In this document: positions 52,674-62,122 of the stretch, piece by piece
Numbering within the stretch: position 1 is the first letter of the stretch
How the letters are laid out: every line of letters begins with the position of its first letter
Assembly: GCF_014253075.1 (NCBI RefSeq)
Contig: NZ_JACLZJ010000001.1
Coordinates: forward strand, 558,001 to 622,000
Length of the DNA: 64,000 bases
Source of the DNA: Ochrobactrum sp. CM-21-5
GTDB lineage: Bacteria; Pseudomonadota; Alphaproteobacteria; Rhizobiales; Rhizobiaceae
Direction of reading: 5' to 3'
Made by a program: the position numbers and the translations under genes
The notes under the pieces: generated by a model
Databases searched by the model: none
The model's input: only the letters and a program-made list of their open reading frames with translations
What the model was told of the DNA's origin: nothing

Positions 52674-54038
52674 TCAATGTACTGTTTTCTGGCGCATCAG
52701 ATGTTTTGCAAGTGCCTCGTAGGCAGGCAAGGAGGTTGGGTCATTCGCACTGTTGCCAGCCGTTGGATGGGAAGAAAAACGGGCAATCACCATCCGGGCC
52801 GCGGGATCGATGTAAAGAGCCTGTCCGTGCACGCCACGGGCCATATATGCACCATTCGCATTGTGGGATATCCACCACATGCCGCGATAGCTCCATCCCT
52901 TGAGGAGCGCATAGCCCGCCTTTGCGAACGCTGCCTTGTCGCCGCCGCCGCGAATACTCTCGATTGCCGCCTCGGGGATAAGCCTTACGCCGTTCATGAC
53001 ACCATCATCCAGAAGCAACTGTCCAATGCGCGCCATGTCGCGCAAACCGGCGTTCAACCCGCCGCCAGCAAACGGCGTTCCGATTGAATCGACCGTATAA
53101 TAAGCGTCCTGCTCGGCGCCCATCTTGCTCCAGATTCTTTCTGACAGGAGCGACGCCACCGATTGATCGGTCACCCGCGATATGATCCAGCCAAGGGCAT
53201 CGGAGTTGATCGTTTTGTAACCGAAAGCGACACCGTGCTCGCCTTCCTTGCGGACGGTTTGCAGATATTCGAAATAGCTGCGCGGGCCTTTATAGTCATC
53301 CGGCTTGGGCAACGGATTGCCAGCGGCGGAATAGGTCCAGACATCGGCATTCGGATCCGCGTAGTCTTCGCTGTAGCGAAGCCCGGTTGTCATATCCAGC
53401 ACCTGCCTGACTGTCGCATCGCCAAATGCACTGGTTTTCAGTTCCGGGAGGATGGTTTCGACTTTCGCGTTCGGATCCAATGTACCCTCGGCAACCAGAA
53501 TTTCGCCCAGCAGGCCAGTGATCGATTTGGTGACCGACATGGCGCCATGCTGGCCCAGATCGTTCAGGCAACCGGAATAATACTCATAGACAACCACACC
53601 CTCGTGCAGCACGACGATGCCGTCGGTATAGTTTGCGGCAAGCGATTGCGCCCATGTCATGGGTTCCTGACCGCCCAGAGGTGTAAATGTCAGCTGGTCT
53701 ATCGATGGATCGATGTTGTGTTGCAATGGATGCGGGGCGCCAATGCCGCGGCTGACGTTGACGGTCGGCATAAGTTGCCTGAAGTGGCAAACTGTCCACC
53801 TCAGTTTCGGAAAGCTGAAATAATCCGGATCGGAAAAGCGGATAATCTTGTCGCTGGGAGGCGGAGAGCCGATCATCCAGCCCATCGTTCTGGGGTCCGA
53901 CTGTTCAGCGTTCATTTTGTTTGGCTCCACTGCGTTGGACGGGATTGGATGAAGCGCCGTGATGAGTGTGGCCGTGAATATCGCGTGCCCGACGAAGCGG
54001 ACGCAGGCGCTGGGAAGCTTAGAAGTTGACGACGACAT
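52674..54038 (-). CDS. Exported serine hydrolase (beta-lactamase/esterase class C fold)
   Basis: A 454-residue beta-lactamase-fold hydrolase with a signal-like N-terminus (residues 1-36, ending PSNA). The nucleophile is in SVTKS (Ser-X-X-Lys, about residue 168), a Tyr is in GLRYSEDY, and the C-terminal ARGVHGQALYIDP carries the third motif region. Members include 6-aminohexanoate dimer hydrolases, esterases and DD-peptidase-like enzymes; the substrate is open. The start ATG follows GGAGG with eight-base spacing and overlaps the end of the upstream channel gene by 20 bases, so the two are coexpressed. Confidence 0.88.
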   Translation of the reverse strand: MSSSTSKLPSACVRFVGHAIFTATLITALHPIPSNAVEPNKMNAEQSDPRTMGWMIGSPPPSDKIIRFSDPDYFSFPKLRWTVCHFRQLMPTVNVSRGIGAPHPLQHNIDPSIDQLTFTPLGGQEPMTWAQSLAANYTDGIVVLHEGVVVYEYYSGCLNDLGQHGAMSVTKSITGLLGEILVAEGTLDPNAKVETILPELKTSAFGDATVRQVLDMTTGLRYSEDYADPNADVWTYSAAGNPLPKPDDYKGPRSYFEYLQTVRKEGEHGVAFGYKTINSDALGWIISRVTDQSVASLLSERIWSKMGAEQDAYYTVDSIGTPFAGGGLNAGLRDMARIGQLLLDDGVMNGVRLIPEAAIESIRGGGDKAAFAKAGYALLKGWSYRGMWWISHNANGAYMARGVHGQALYIDPAARMVIARFSSHPTAGNSANDPTSLPAYEALAKHLMRQKTVH

Positions 54039-55506
54039 TGGCGAAACCTCCGGCCCATGTGGGCGCTTTTCCATGCACGACTGAATCAATGCCTGGTCCG
54101 GGAAACGAGACACTCACACCGACGGTAAGGTAGGTATGAGCGTTCAAAATGCGATTATACTCAAGGAATATATCGTCTGACAGGTGGTATCTCGTGACGC
54201 CGGCGACGGGACTGGGGATGTCGCCGGATGTTTCGACACGGGTGCCTTGGCCAAACTGTATGGGACTGCGCAACTGGTTGGCTCTTATATGGGCATAGCG
54301 TAACGTCAGCGTATCACGCTTGGTCGGGCTGACCCGCAGGCTGGCCTGATAGGCGTTCACATTGGAATTGATGAACACCATTGAGGACTTCGAGCCGGTA
54401 GACCACGAACTGGGACTTCCCTCATAGAAAAGCGGGTCGAAGCGTTCCAGTTTTGATGTGTCCGGATTGTCACCTGAAAAGGTTTGATAAGACACGGCGA
54501 AGCTCGGAGACCATGGAAGGTCGACAAAGTTATATCCGACATACACTCGTCCGGCCCATGCGGACATATTTATGCGATCGTTCCATTCGTAGGCCACCTC
54601 GCCGCCAGCGATGACGTTCTCGAAACTGTTCGGAAACGGTTTCCCAATGGCATAGAAATTTATGAAGTTCAGCCCCTCGCGTCCGTCTTCGAGGAAGGCT
54701 GGCGGGCCGATACCGTTTGGAGCGGCTTTAGGGTAGGGAGAGTTCGATTCCAGTACATGCCCGTAGGTGAGACCGGTAAAGCTGTCCTTGTTCAGCCTGT
54801 AGCGTATATCCGTACCCGCAAGTTGGGTATTGCTACTGCTGTCAGGCAACTCGTTCGGTTGGAGATAGAAGGCTGAGGCTTCGATGTTTTCATAGTTGAA
54901 CCGACCGATACCGGCCATCCTCCAGGCTTTGCGCGGCCCGAACTTGAGTGCGCCGCGCTCGAAGCCGCTATTGCCCCCGTTGGCGATCAGCATGCCGGTT
55001 CCGGTTTTGAATTCACGCGGCCCAACCGAGAAGTCGAAAGATGTCGTGGCGTCGATTCTCTTGCGAAAGCCGACATACCCCTCCTCAAGCGTTATCCGCC
55101 CGGTATTGCCGGTGTCATAGGCGTCGACTCCAAGTGTGCCGGAAGCTACGACCGAACCTTTGCCATAAATGCTGAAGCCGCTGTTGAATTCATTGCTGAA
55201 GCTGATGCCCGGCTTTACGTAACCTTCGAGCCACGTTTTATTCGGATTGAAGCCCAGCGCCGGCGAAAAGGCTTCAGCAAAATTCCAGAACAGATTTCGT
55301 TCTGACACGCCATTCAACCCCGCCTGCAAGTGGGCGCGAATTTTCAGCCCGTCCTCATCATAGAGCAGCATTTTGTCTTCGGCATGTGCGTGGATGGATG
55401 GTAGCAGGCTGATTACCAATGCCGAGGTGCTAATGGCGAGCGAACGGCTGAGCGCCCGGTTGATCCATGGCTGTGTTGGTCTATTCGTCATTATTCGACG
55501 CCGCAT
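54019..55506 (-). CDS. Outer-membrane channel-like protein (alginate-export/phenol-MetA-type beta-barrel)
   Basis: A 495-residue exported protein. A signal peptide ends near residue 42 (SIHAHA), followed by many alternating aromatic-hydrophobic beta strands (RITLEEGYVGFRKRI, SFDFSVGPREFKTGTGM, NINMSAWAGRVYVGYNF) and a C-terminal VVVNF. This is the pattern of large barrel porins of the alginate-export or related families; a good family match cannot be verified. The ATG at 55506 has GGAG five bases upstream. The divergent patatin gene begins 161 bp away; the serine hydrolase is downstream. Confidence 0.8.
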   Translation of the reverse strand: MRRRIMTNRPTQPWINRALSRSLAISTSALVISLLPSIHAHAEDKMLLYDEDGLKIRAHLQAGLNGVSERNLFWNFAEAFSPALGFNPNKTWLEGYVKPGISFSNEFNSGFSIYGKGSVVASGTLGVDAYDTGNTGRITLEEGYVGFRKRIDATTSFDFSVGPREFKTGTGMLIANGGNSGFERGALKFGPRKAWRMAGIGRFNYENIEASAFYLQPNELPDSSSNTQLAGTDIRYRLNKDSFTGLTYGHVLESNSPYPKAAPNGIGPPAFLEDGREGLNFINFYAIGKPFPNSFENVIAGGEVAYEWNDRINMSAWAGRVYVGYNFVDLPWSPSFAVSYQTFSGDNPDTSKLERFDPLFYEGSPSSWSTGSKSSMVFINSNVNAYQASLRVSPTKRDTLTLRYAHIRANQLRSPIQFGQGTRVETSGDIPSPVAGVTRYHLSDDIFLEYNRILNAHTYLTVGVSVSFPGPGIDSVVHGKAPTWAGGFANVVVNF

Positions 55507-55667
55507 TTACACTCCAACAACCATTGCACCAAGTTTTGCAGAAACTGCTTCCTGTTAGCGTAGCTTATTGTTGTTCTTCAAATAGGTCCATTAGAATAGT
55601 CTTCAACGACGCGATTGCAATTCTTGGAATGGCGGTGTTATTTGTAAGTTCTTGTGCCGGGGAAGTA

Positions 55668-57140
55668 ATGCGACATCGCTCATTTAAATCATCGTTTTTC
55701 GGATCGATTGCCAGCTTTTTGGTTGCTGGATGCGCCGCCTCCGATGTGGGACCGATCAACGGTTCAACGGCGCAGTTAGCCGCTTTTGAGAATGAATTCA
55801 TTCCCGACCCCGGTGACGACGGTTCAACGGTGATCGGACTGGCCCTGTCGGGCGGCGGAACCCGTGCGGCAGCGTTTGGCTATGGCGTTTTGCGCGGGCT
55901 GGATGACGTTATTATCGATCAGCATCCTTACGAAAGAAGCCTGGTTGACGACATCAGAATGGTTTCCGGCGTGTCGGGCGGTGCGGTCCTGGCAGGTTAT
56001 TTCGGTATGAAAGGCCGCGACGAGTATAAGCATTTTCGCGATGCATTCCTGATCAGGAATGCCGAAGAAAGCATGCGAACCAGCATTTTCTCTCCTGTGA
56101 CCGCCATCAACGCATTGAACGGCGGCGCAAATGACCGGTCGTCTTTCACCCGCTGGCTTGACGACAATATTTTCCATGGCGCCACTTATTCCAGCTTTCG
56201 CTGGCCGAATGCGCCGTCAATCTGGATTTCCGCGTCGGATATTTATCACAGAGTGCCGTTTCACTTCAGTGTCGAAACCTTTGCGGCGCTTTGTAGCAAT
56301 CTGAAGGATGTGAAAATTGCCGATGCCGTGGGGGCCTCCGCGGCAGTGCCTGTTGTTTTCAAGCCGATGACCGTAAAGGCCAATCACGGAGCCTGCGCAT
56401 ATCGTCAGCCTGACTGGCTGAAACAGGCGATGAAAGACCCAGACTCGTCTTTGCGATTGCAGGCTTACGGGCGTGCGCTCGAAAACTACAAGTCTGCCGG
56501 CATCAACTATATCAAGCTGCTCGACGGCGCCCTGACCGACAATTTGGGCGTGACGCCGCTCGCCATGGCCAGAGCCTCGTCGCGCACAGCCCATGGGCCT
56601 TTATCAGCTAGGGAAGCTGTGCGATTGAAGACCTTCATCTACATCGTGGCAGATGCGGGCCGCGAAGCGGAATATCCGTGGGTGAAGGAGCTGCACGGTC
56701 CAGGCATTGCCGAAATTCTCGATGCTGTGGCGGATACAGCGATTTCGTCATCGGTCCGAGAGGGCTTCGATGCGCTGAAACTGGCCATGTCGCAATGGCG
56801 CAGGGACGTCATAGATTATCGCTGCAGTCTGTCCCTTAAAACGGTCGCAAGCTATCGCGGCTCACTCGATGGTTGGAACTGCCGGGACGTTCGCTTTTAC
56901 GTGCAGCGGCTGTCCGTACATGATTTGCCGGCTGCCATGCAGGTAAGTTTCAACAAAATACCCACGCGGCTTTCGCTTCCAGCGGATGAAGTCGATCTGG
57001 CTATCAGCGCGGGGAAAACGGCATTTGAGAGAAATACCACCATCCAGAACGCAATCCGCATCGTTCAATCCGATGCGGATGTGGATAGAATACACTGGAA
57101 GGGAGAACATGACGCCGGAAAAGCCTTGTCGATGCGATAG
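55668..57140 (+). CDS. Patatin-like phospholipase lipoprotein
   Basis: A 490-residue protein with a lipoprotein signal (VAGC at about residue 20). The patatin domain starts at about residue 55: oxyanion loop SGGGTRAAAFGYG, nucleophile elbow GVSGGAVLAG (Ser), and the Asp of the catalytic dyad in LLDGALTDNLG (about residue 290). These enzymes cleave acyl groups from lipids, and the lipoprotein anchor places it at the envelope. A GGGGAAGTA ribosome-binding site fixes the start. The stop codon TAG is supplied by the first bases of a repeat element (57138-57240), so the C-terminus may have changed. Confidence 0.9.
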   Translation: MRHRSFKSSFFGSIASFLVAGCAASDVGPINGSTAQLAAFENEFIPDPGDDGSTVIGLALSGGGTRAAAFGYGVLRGLDDVIIDQHPYERSLVDDIRMVSGVSGGAVLAGYFGMKGRDEYKHFRDAFLIRNAEESMRTSIFSPVTAINALNGGANDRSSFTRWLDDNIFHGATYSSFRWPNAPSIWISASDIYHRVPFHFSVETFAALCSNLKDVKIADAVGASAAVPVVFKPMTVKANHGACAYRQPDWLKQAMKDPDSSLRLQAYGRALENYKSAGINYIKLLDGALTDNLGVTPLAMARASSRTAHGPLSAREAVRLKTFIYIVADAGREAEYPWVKELHGPGIAEILDAVADTAISSSVREGFDALKLAMSQWRRDVIDYRCSLSLKTVASYRGSLDGWNCRDVRFYVQRLSVHDLPAAMQVSFNKIPTRLSLPADEVDLAISAGKTAFERNTTIQNAIRIVQSDADVDRIHWKGEHDAGKALSMR

Positions 57141-57240
57141 AGCGCATTCCGAAAAGTGTGAAACGATTTTCGGAAAAGATGCGCGTTAAAACAAAATTTT
57201 AGACCGCAAATCTGATTCAATCAGATCGAAACGTGCTCTA
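57138..57240 (+). repeat. Palindromic intergenic repeat, copy 2 (103 bp)
   Basis: Begins TAGAGCGCATTCCGAAAAGT and ends GTGCTCTA. Its length equals the 103 bp quoted for Bru-RS1 of Brucella. It overlaps the patatin stop codon and is in the opposite orientation to the copies at 9325 and 60994. Confidence 0.75.
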
Positions 57241-57304
57241 GAAACGAGCGGTTTTTCTTTGATTGCATCGCCTTGAAAATCTCCGGGGAACCATAGCTGA
57301 TACG

Positions 57305-58306
57305 ATGATCAAGACATTGTTTATAATTGCGTGGCTGATGCTGTGCGCAGCCTTTACCACATGGACAGTGCTGGCCATATGGTTTCAATCGCATCTGTCC
57401 CAGACGTTCAGGTTTGGCATCATGATTGCCGTTGCCTGCATATTCTTTGCATATGCGGCAACCTGGTTTCTGTATCGGCAAAACACCTATGCAATGTGGT
57501 CGGCGAACATCATATTTGTCGGCATGTGCGCAATCGTACTGGCATGGTGGGGCACGATGAAGCCATCTCTGAACAGGGATTGGGCTGCCGATGTCGAGCA
57601 TACGGTAACGGCTGATGTTCAAGGCGGCACAATTACGTTCCGGAATGTGCGTGATTTTACTTGGAACGCCGATAATTCCTTTGTTTCCAACTGGAAGTCG
57701 GAAACATACGATCTGAACGAGTTGAATTCCGTCGATGTCCTGCTGTCATACTGGACGCATCCCGCCATCGCGCATACGTTGATTTCGTTTGGATTTTCCG
57801 ACGGTCGTCATCTGGTGTTTTCCGCCGAGATAAGGAAGAAAAAAGGTCAGGAGTTTTCGTCGGTCGGCGGTTTTTTCCGCAGCTTTGAGCTGGCGATGAT
57901 CGCGGCCGAAGAGAGCGATATCGTTTATCTTAGAACCAACGTCAGGAAGGAGCGCGTTTATCGATATGCAATCGATGTCGAGCGCGACCTGATGCAGGCC
58001 ATGCTGCTCCAATATGTTGAGAAGGCGAATGATCTCGCAAAAAATCCGGCATTCTATAATACCATGACATCCAACTGCACGACCGTCGTTTTCGATCTGG
58101 TACGCTTGCTGGAGCCGCAATTTCCTTTCGACTACCGGGTGTTGTTGTCGGGGTATCTGCCAGAATTTCTCTACGACAACGATTTGCTTGAAAACACCGA
58201 GCTTCCATTCAGTGAAATCCACCGCAAGGCTCTGTTATCGCCTGTAGGCGCTGTCGAGCGCGACCGCTTTTCTGGTGCCATTCGCCTGCCCGCCGGCGCT
58301 ATGTAA
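57305..58306 (+). CDS. Membrane protein with DUF4105/Lnb-type periplasmic domain
   Basis: A 333-residue protein. Three membrane segments (about 5-25, 37-57, 67-88) precede a globular domain with HTLISFGFSDGRHLVFSAEIR (about 165-185), RVYRYAIDV and TSNCTTVVFDLVRLLE (about 256). The order His then Asn-Cys with small residues is that of circularly permuted papain-like enzymes, including the DUF4105 proteins involved in lipid or lipoprotein handling in the periplasm. ATG at 57305 follows CATAGCTGATACG without a strong site. It is convergent to the gene at 58319. Confidence 0.78.
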   Translation: MIKTLFIIAWLMLCAAFTTWTVLAIWFQSHLSQTFRFGIMIAVACIFFAYAATWFLYRQNTYAMWSANIIFVGMCAIVLAWWGTMKPSLNRDWAADVEHTVTADVQGGTITFRNVRDFTWNADNSFVSNWKSETYDLNELNSVDVLLSYWTHPAIAHTLISFGFSDGRHLVFSAEIRKKKGQEFSSVGGFFRSFELAMIAAEESDIVYLRTNVRKERVYRYAIDVERDLMQAMLLQYVEKANDLAKNPAFYNTMTSNCTTVVFDLVRLLEPQFPFDYRVLLSGYLPEFLYDNDLLENTELPFSEIHRKALLSPVGAVERDRFSGAIRLPAGAM

Positions 58307-58318
58307 CACTCCGGATTA

Positions 58319-59626
58319 TCAACCTGTGTCGCGCTTCGATGCCGCATATTTTTTCAAAAGGCGGAGCTTGGGTAAGGTGAAGATCGACTTCGGCGGGTCG
58401 ACGATTGCCGACAGTGCCCGCGCATAATCGAGAACAAGCCCAGGCGTCCAGGCCATGGATTCGGCGCGCTTGCGCATCAATCCCGCTGCCCAGAGCTCAG
58501 GATATATGATCGCTCTCAGCGCAGTGATGACGGGCCAGTTATGCTCCCGGTAGACGCCTTCGAGTGCGGCGTCGAGAGCGTCGGCCACCGCGCTGGAACA
58601 ATTCCTGTTCGTGAGATTGTAGGTCTTGTCGGCGCTGTATTGCTTCCAGAAGGCATCTAACCGCGACGCATCGATATTCTTGACAAGCACCTGCACTGTC
58701 GATGGGCACCAGTCCGCAGCCTCTTCCCGATAGCTGGGAAGAAAGCGACCAGGAACATTATTGTCGGCGGTTGCGCGCAAGGTTCGGGTAAATTCGTCCG
58801 GCGATCGATCAATCTCCACTGCGGGGTAATGGCTGATATAGAGGTCCGGCCCCATTTCCAGCGCCGCATGCCCCGTTGATATCACGCCACTTCCATCGAC
58901 GGCTGCGATGTAGCGATTGATGGCCCGCTGGTGCAACGGCGTCATTGCCTGCCCGGTCGGTGTCCAGACATGCACGATCAGTTCACCTCGATTTGCTTTG
59001 GCTTGGGAAGCGGTGAAGGTCGTCCGGCTCCAGAAGTCGTTCCGGTTCAAAATGCTGCTGATGGAAACGCCTTCTTCCAGTCGGCGTATTCGCAGTGCGA
59101 TGCTCAGTATGCCGAGGCTGGTAAGAATCATCACCGCGCCGACATTGAAGCCGACCGTGCCCGCATACCATGTCGGCCACGGCTGGAGAGTTATGATGGC
59201 GATGCAGACCTCAAGCAGGCCGCCCATGAGGCCCAGCCTCCAGCGCGGGTAGCGGACCACCCATGCACTGCCGATACGTACGCTGCCGTCCACGAAGAAG
59301 CAGAAGCCCAGCACCATTGCGAGCGTGAAATTGCTGGCAGGTGTGGCGCTGATGATAAGAAACCCGACGCTAAGCAGGGCGATGCCCTGCACGATGCGCA
59401 TTCGTCTGGCCGTTCCGCGGCTCCAGGCGGCGGCGAAAAGACTGACAACGGCCTCAGGCAGCAGGAAATATCCGAAAAGGCGCGAGGGAATAATGGTCTT
59501 GCCATCCAGCGCATCTATGATGATGAACGTACCGAGGAAGAGCCAGAAAGCGCTGGCGACGAGCAGCACTTTCCAGTGTCGCTGTATGATTTCCCGCCCG
59601 AGCAGGATGAGAAGAATGCGTATCAT
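58319..59626 (-). CDS. Membrane protein: HdeD-like multispan region fused to a His...Asn-Cys domain
   Basis: A 435-residue protein. The N-terminal half (about 10-190) has six or so membrane segments with FFVDGSVRIGSAWVVRYPRW, typical of HdeD/DUF308. The C-terminal half has STGHAALEMGPDLYISHYPAVE (about 250-270) and LTNRNCSSAVADALDAALEG (about 340-360), matching the permuted papain order and similar to the neighbour at 57305. A lipid or peptide hydrolase/acyltransferase role is plausible but unproved. Its ATG overlaps the MFS stop by four bases. Confidence 0.78.
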   Translation of the reverse strand: MIRILLILLGREIIQRHWKVLLVASAFWLFLGTFIIIDALDGKTIIPSRLFGYFLLPEAVVSLFAAAWSRGTARRMRIVQGIALLSVGFLIISATPASNFTLAMVLGFCFFVDGSVRIGSAWVVRYPRWRLGLMGGLLEVCIAIITLQPWPTWYAGTVGFNVGAVMILTSLGILSIALRIRRLEEGVSISSILNRNDFWSRTTFTASQAKANRGELIVHVWTPTGQAMTPLHQRAINRYIAAVDGSGVISTGHAALEMGPDLYISHYPAVEIDRSPDEFTRTLRATADNNVPGRFLPSYREEAADWCPSTVQVLVKNIDASRLDAFWKQYSADKTYNLTNRNCSSAVADALDAALEGVYREHNWPVITALRAIIYPELWAAGLMRKRAESMAWTPGLVLDYARALSAIVDPPKSIFTLPKLRLLKKYAASKRDTG

Positions 59627-60825
59627 GTCTGGGGTTCCCCACCCGTTTTCATTGTGCGCTTGACGAACAGGGCGAACACCAGGAATGCGGCGCAGGCGAT
59701 GCCGACGAAAATCGGCAGGCCATGTTCGAAAACGTCGAGAAAACCTCCGGCCAGCATTGGCCCGAACAAGGCTCCGCCGCCCCAGAACAGGCCCATGGCA
59801 GCATAGACGCTCACCAGATCGGGGCCGCGAAACTGCGTTCCTATGATCGCCAGCATTGTCGTATAGATGCCGACGAAAATTCCACCCCAGATGAACAATG
59901 CCGGATAAGCCAGCCAGTTGACCGACAGAAGCAGCGGCCAGAGAAATGCCGATATCGCAGAAAGCGTCGTCAAGGCGATCAACAGCGTCACTCTGTTGAC
60001 TTTATCGGACAGCCAGCCGATGGGCAGCTGAAGGGCAATTGCCCCCACCATGAGCACCGTGATCAATTGCGTGCCTTCGGTCTCGTTCCAGCCGAGGCGC
60101 ATCGCATAGATTGCGAGGAACGACAGTCCGGCTGTTTCGACCGCTGAATTGATCGCCGTGGTCCCCATTGCGATGGGCGACAGCCGCATCATCCGCAAAA
60201 TGTTGGAGCTCTTGTGCTGCGCCATCTCAAGCGGGCGAAGTCCGGGAGCATTGATGATAACAAAGGCGATGAGGGTAACGACCGAACCTATGGCAAAGGG
60301 GACAAGGCCCTCGAAGCCGGTAAATGACAGGATCAGCGGCCCACCTGCAAAGCCCAATGAAAGCGATGCGGTATATGCGGCCATGACACGACCGCGGTTT
60401 TTATTGGTACTAAGTTCGCTAGCCCAGGTTTCCGTGAGAACAAACAGGATTTCAGCGCAAATTCCCAACATGAAGCGAAGCGGAAACCACAGCCAGAAGC
60501 TTGGCATCATCGGAAACAGGAACAAGAGTGCTGCTGATGCAAGCAGCGCAACCATGATGAGCTGCTTCGGCTGGAAGCGGGTGGAAAGCCCGGAAAGGAA
60601 CGGGGCGATGCAAAGTACGCCAAGCGCATGCATGGCGGCATTTGCGCCGACAAGTGTCTCGGTCAGCCCGTTTTTTATGAGAATCTGCGCCACCAGTGGC
60701 GCGGTCAAGCTGTAGGTCAGGCCAAAAATGGACGCTGTAGCAATGATGATTGCGAGTGAAAAGAACGAGCTTTTCTCGCGCGCGTAATCTGTTTGGAAGC
60801 CGCTGCCCCCTCCATCGAGTTCCAA
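59623..60825 (-). CDS. Major facilitator superfamily transporter
   Basis: A 400-residue MFS protein with about 12 membrane helices. It has an A-motif-like loop LSGLSTRFQPKQLIMVALLAS after TM2 and a second one GWLSDKVNRVTLLIALT after TM8, plus WASELSTNKNRGRVMAAYTA between TM4-5. The resemblance is to YcaD/UMF-type exporters. Start is TTG with a G-rich region upstream; no in-frame ATG is near. Translationally coupled to the HdeD-like gene. A 23-base palindrome (60874-60896) lies just upstream and may bind its regulator. Confidence 0.85.
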   Translation of the reverse strand: MELDGGGSGFQTDYAREKSSFFSLAIIIATASIFGLTYSLTAPLVAQILIKNGLTETLVGANAAMHALGVLCIAPFLSGLSTRFQPKQLIMVALLASAALLFLFPMMPSFWLWFPLRFMLGICAEILFVLTETWASELSTNKNRGRVMAAYTASLSLGFAGGPLILSFTGFEGLVPFAIGSVVTLIAFVIINAPGLRPLEMAQHKSSNILRMMRLSPIAMGTTAINSAVETAGLSFLAIYAMRLGWNETEGTQLITVLMVGAIALQLPIGWLSDKVNRVTLLIALTTLSAISAFLWPLLLSVNWLAYPALFIWGGIFVGIYTTMLAIIGTQFRGPDLVSVYAAMGLFWGGGALFGPMLAGGFLDVFEHGLPIFVGIACAAFLVFALFVKRTMKTGGEPQT

Positions 60826-60873
60826 ATCCTCGCCCCCAGCCCCAAATATGTCTTCTATGCTTGTACTGCATCA

Positions 60874-60896
60874 CTTTTTGTATTCAATACAAAAAG
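60874..60896. promoter_or_regulatory. Perfect palindrome upstream of the MFS gene
   Basis: CTTTTTGTATT and AATACAAAAAG around one base, 49 bases upstream of the MFS start. The core TTGTATTCAATACAA is of GntR-operator type, though the regulator is not in the window. Confidence 0.6.
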
Positions 60897-60993
60897 CATA
60901 GATTATCTTCGACTTTGCGAAAATAACGGCCAGCCCTGGAAACCAGGCTGGCCGGACCGGGTGATTGTCTGTCGTTCAGGCGCGGGATGATAT

Positions 60994-61090
60994 TAGAGCG
61001 CCTTTCGATCAAGTTGAATCAGATCGGCGCTCCAATCATTTTTTGATGCGCATCCCGAAAACCGTTTCACACTTTTCGGGATGCGCTGTA
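60994..61090 (-). repeat. Palindromic intergenic repeat, copy 3
   Basis: Its reverse complement begins TACAGCGCATCCCGAAAAGT and ends AAGGCGCTCTA, aligning along its length with the 57138 copy. It lies between MFS and TRAP genes, 13 bases from the TRAP binding protein stop. Confidence 0.75.
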
Positions 61091-61102
61091 GAATCTAAAC
61101 AC

Positions 61103-62098
61103 TTAGAGTGTCGCGCCTACTTCGCGCAGTTCCTTCAGGATTGGTGCCTTGGGCAGCCAGATCTCGTCATAGGCGGTGATAATGTCTGCCGTATTCTGAA
61201 GGTCGACATCGACGATCTTGATGCCGGCATCCTTGAAGTTTTGTAGAATTTCGGCTTCCTTGGCGACGGTGGCGTCGATCTGCTTGTCGAGTTCCTCACG
61301 GGTGAGGCGGGTGATGAGCTCGCGATCTGCTTCAGGAACGTTTTTCCAAACGCGGCCGGACGCGAGGGCCACGCACGGCATGAAAATCGCGTTCATGCGC
61401 AGCATGGTTTTGGCTACCTTGTCGTAGCGCTGGTTCCAGGAGAGATCGAGATCGGCTTCAAGCCCGTCAACCTGACCGTTGGACATCGCGTCGAAAACCT
61501 GCGGCGTTGGAATCGGCGTCGGTGCAGCACCCAGCAACTGGTAGAAGTCGCGGTAAGCCGGTGTCGTATTGATACGCAGCTTCATTCCCTTGATGTCATC
61601 GATGCTGCTGGTTTCATTTCCGGTGAACACAACACGCAGCGTCGTGATGCCATAGCCAAGACCCACGGTGCCGGTTTCGACGGGCAGCACATCCAAAAGC
61701 TTGGTTGCTACCGGATGGCGAACGAGCTTTGCCACTTTCTCCGTGCTCGTCACGAGCCAGGGAGCATTGATCGCCGCGATCTGGGGAATGCGCGATCCCA
61801 GTTCTGCTGTCATGATCCAGCCCAGATCAAGCGCCCCCGACTGCATTTGCTGAAGCATTGCACCTTCATTGCCAAGTTGGTTTGACGGAAAGACCTGAAT
61901 GGAGAGGCGACCATCGGTTTCTGCCGAAAGCCGTTTGCCAACGGCTTCCGCCGCGACATTCCACGGATGACCGGGAGGTGTTGTGATGCCAAGGCGATAA
62001 ATCTTGGCGGACTGCGCGCGCAGAACCGATGGTGCGGCAACGGTCATGGCAGCGCCCAGCGACAAGGTCTTCATGAAGGAGCGACGAGTGAATGACAT
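61103..62098 (-). CDS. TRAP transporter substrate-binding protein (DctP family)
   Basis: A 331-residue periplasmic binding protein. The N-terminus MSFTRRSFMKTLSLGAAM is a twin-arginine-type signal, with export cleavage after about residue 28 (SVLRA). The DctP fold shows ITTPPGHPWNVAAEAVGKRL, YGITTLRVVFTGN and the carboxylate-binding Arg in MKLRINTTPAYRDFYQLLGA. It is the last gene of the three-gene TRAP operon, reading leftward, and delivers an organic acid (often sialate, dicarboxylate or keto acid); the ligand is not evident. Confidence 0.9.
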   Translation of the reverse strand: MSFTRRSFMKTLSLGAAMTVAAPSVLRAQSAKIYRLGITTPPGHPWNVAAEAVGKRLSAETDGRLSIQVFPSNQLGNEGAMLQQMQSGALDLGWIMTAELGSRIPQIAAINAPWLVTSTEKVAKLVRHPVATKLLDVLPVETGTVGLGYGITTLRVVFTGNETSSIDDIKGMKLRINTTPAYRDFYQLLGAAPTPIPTPQVFDAMSNGQVDGLEADLDLSWNQRYDKVAKTMLRMNAIFMPCVALASGRVWKNVPEADRELITRLTREELDKQIDATVAKEAEILQNFKDAGIKIVDVDLQNTADIITAYDEIWLPKAPILKELREVGATL

Positions 62099-62122
62099 GG
62101 TTGGTTCCCCTGTTTTGAGAGT

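Noticed and set aside
52518-53087. 189-codon plus-strand frame after the autotransporter
   Set aside because: Overlaps the autotransporter terminator and the serine hydrolase gene; no features.
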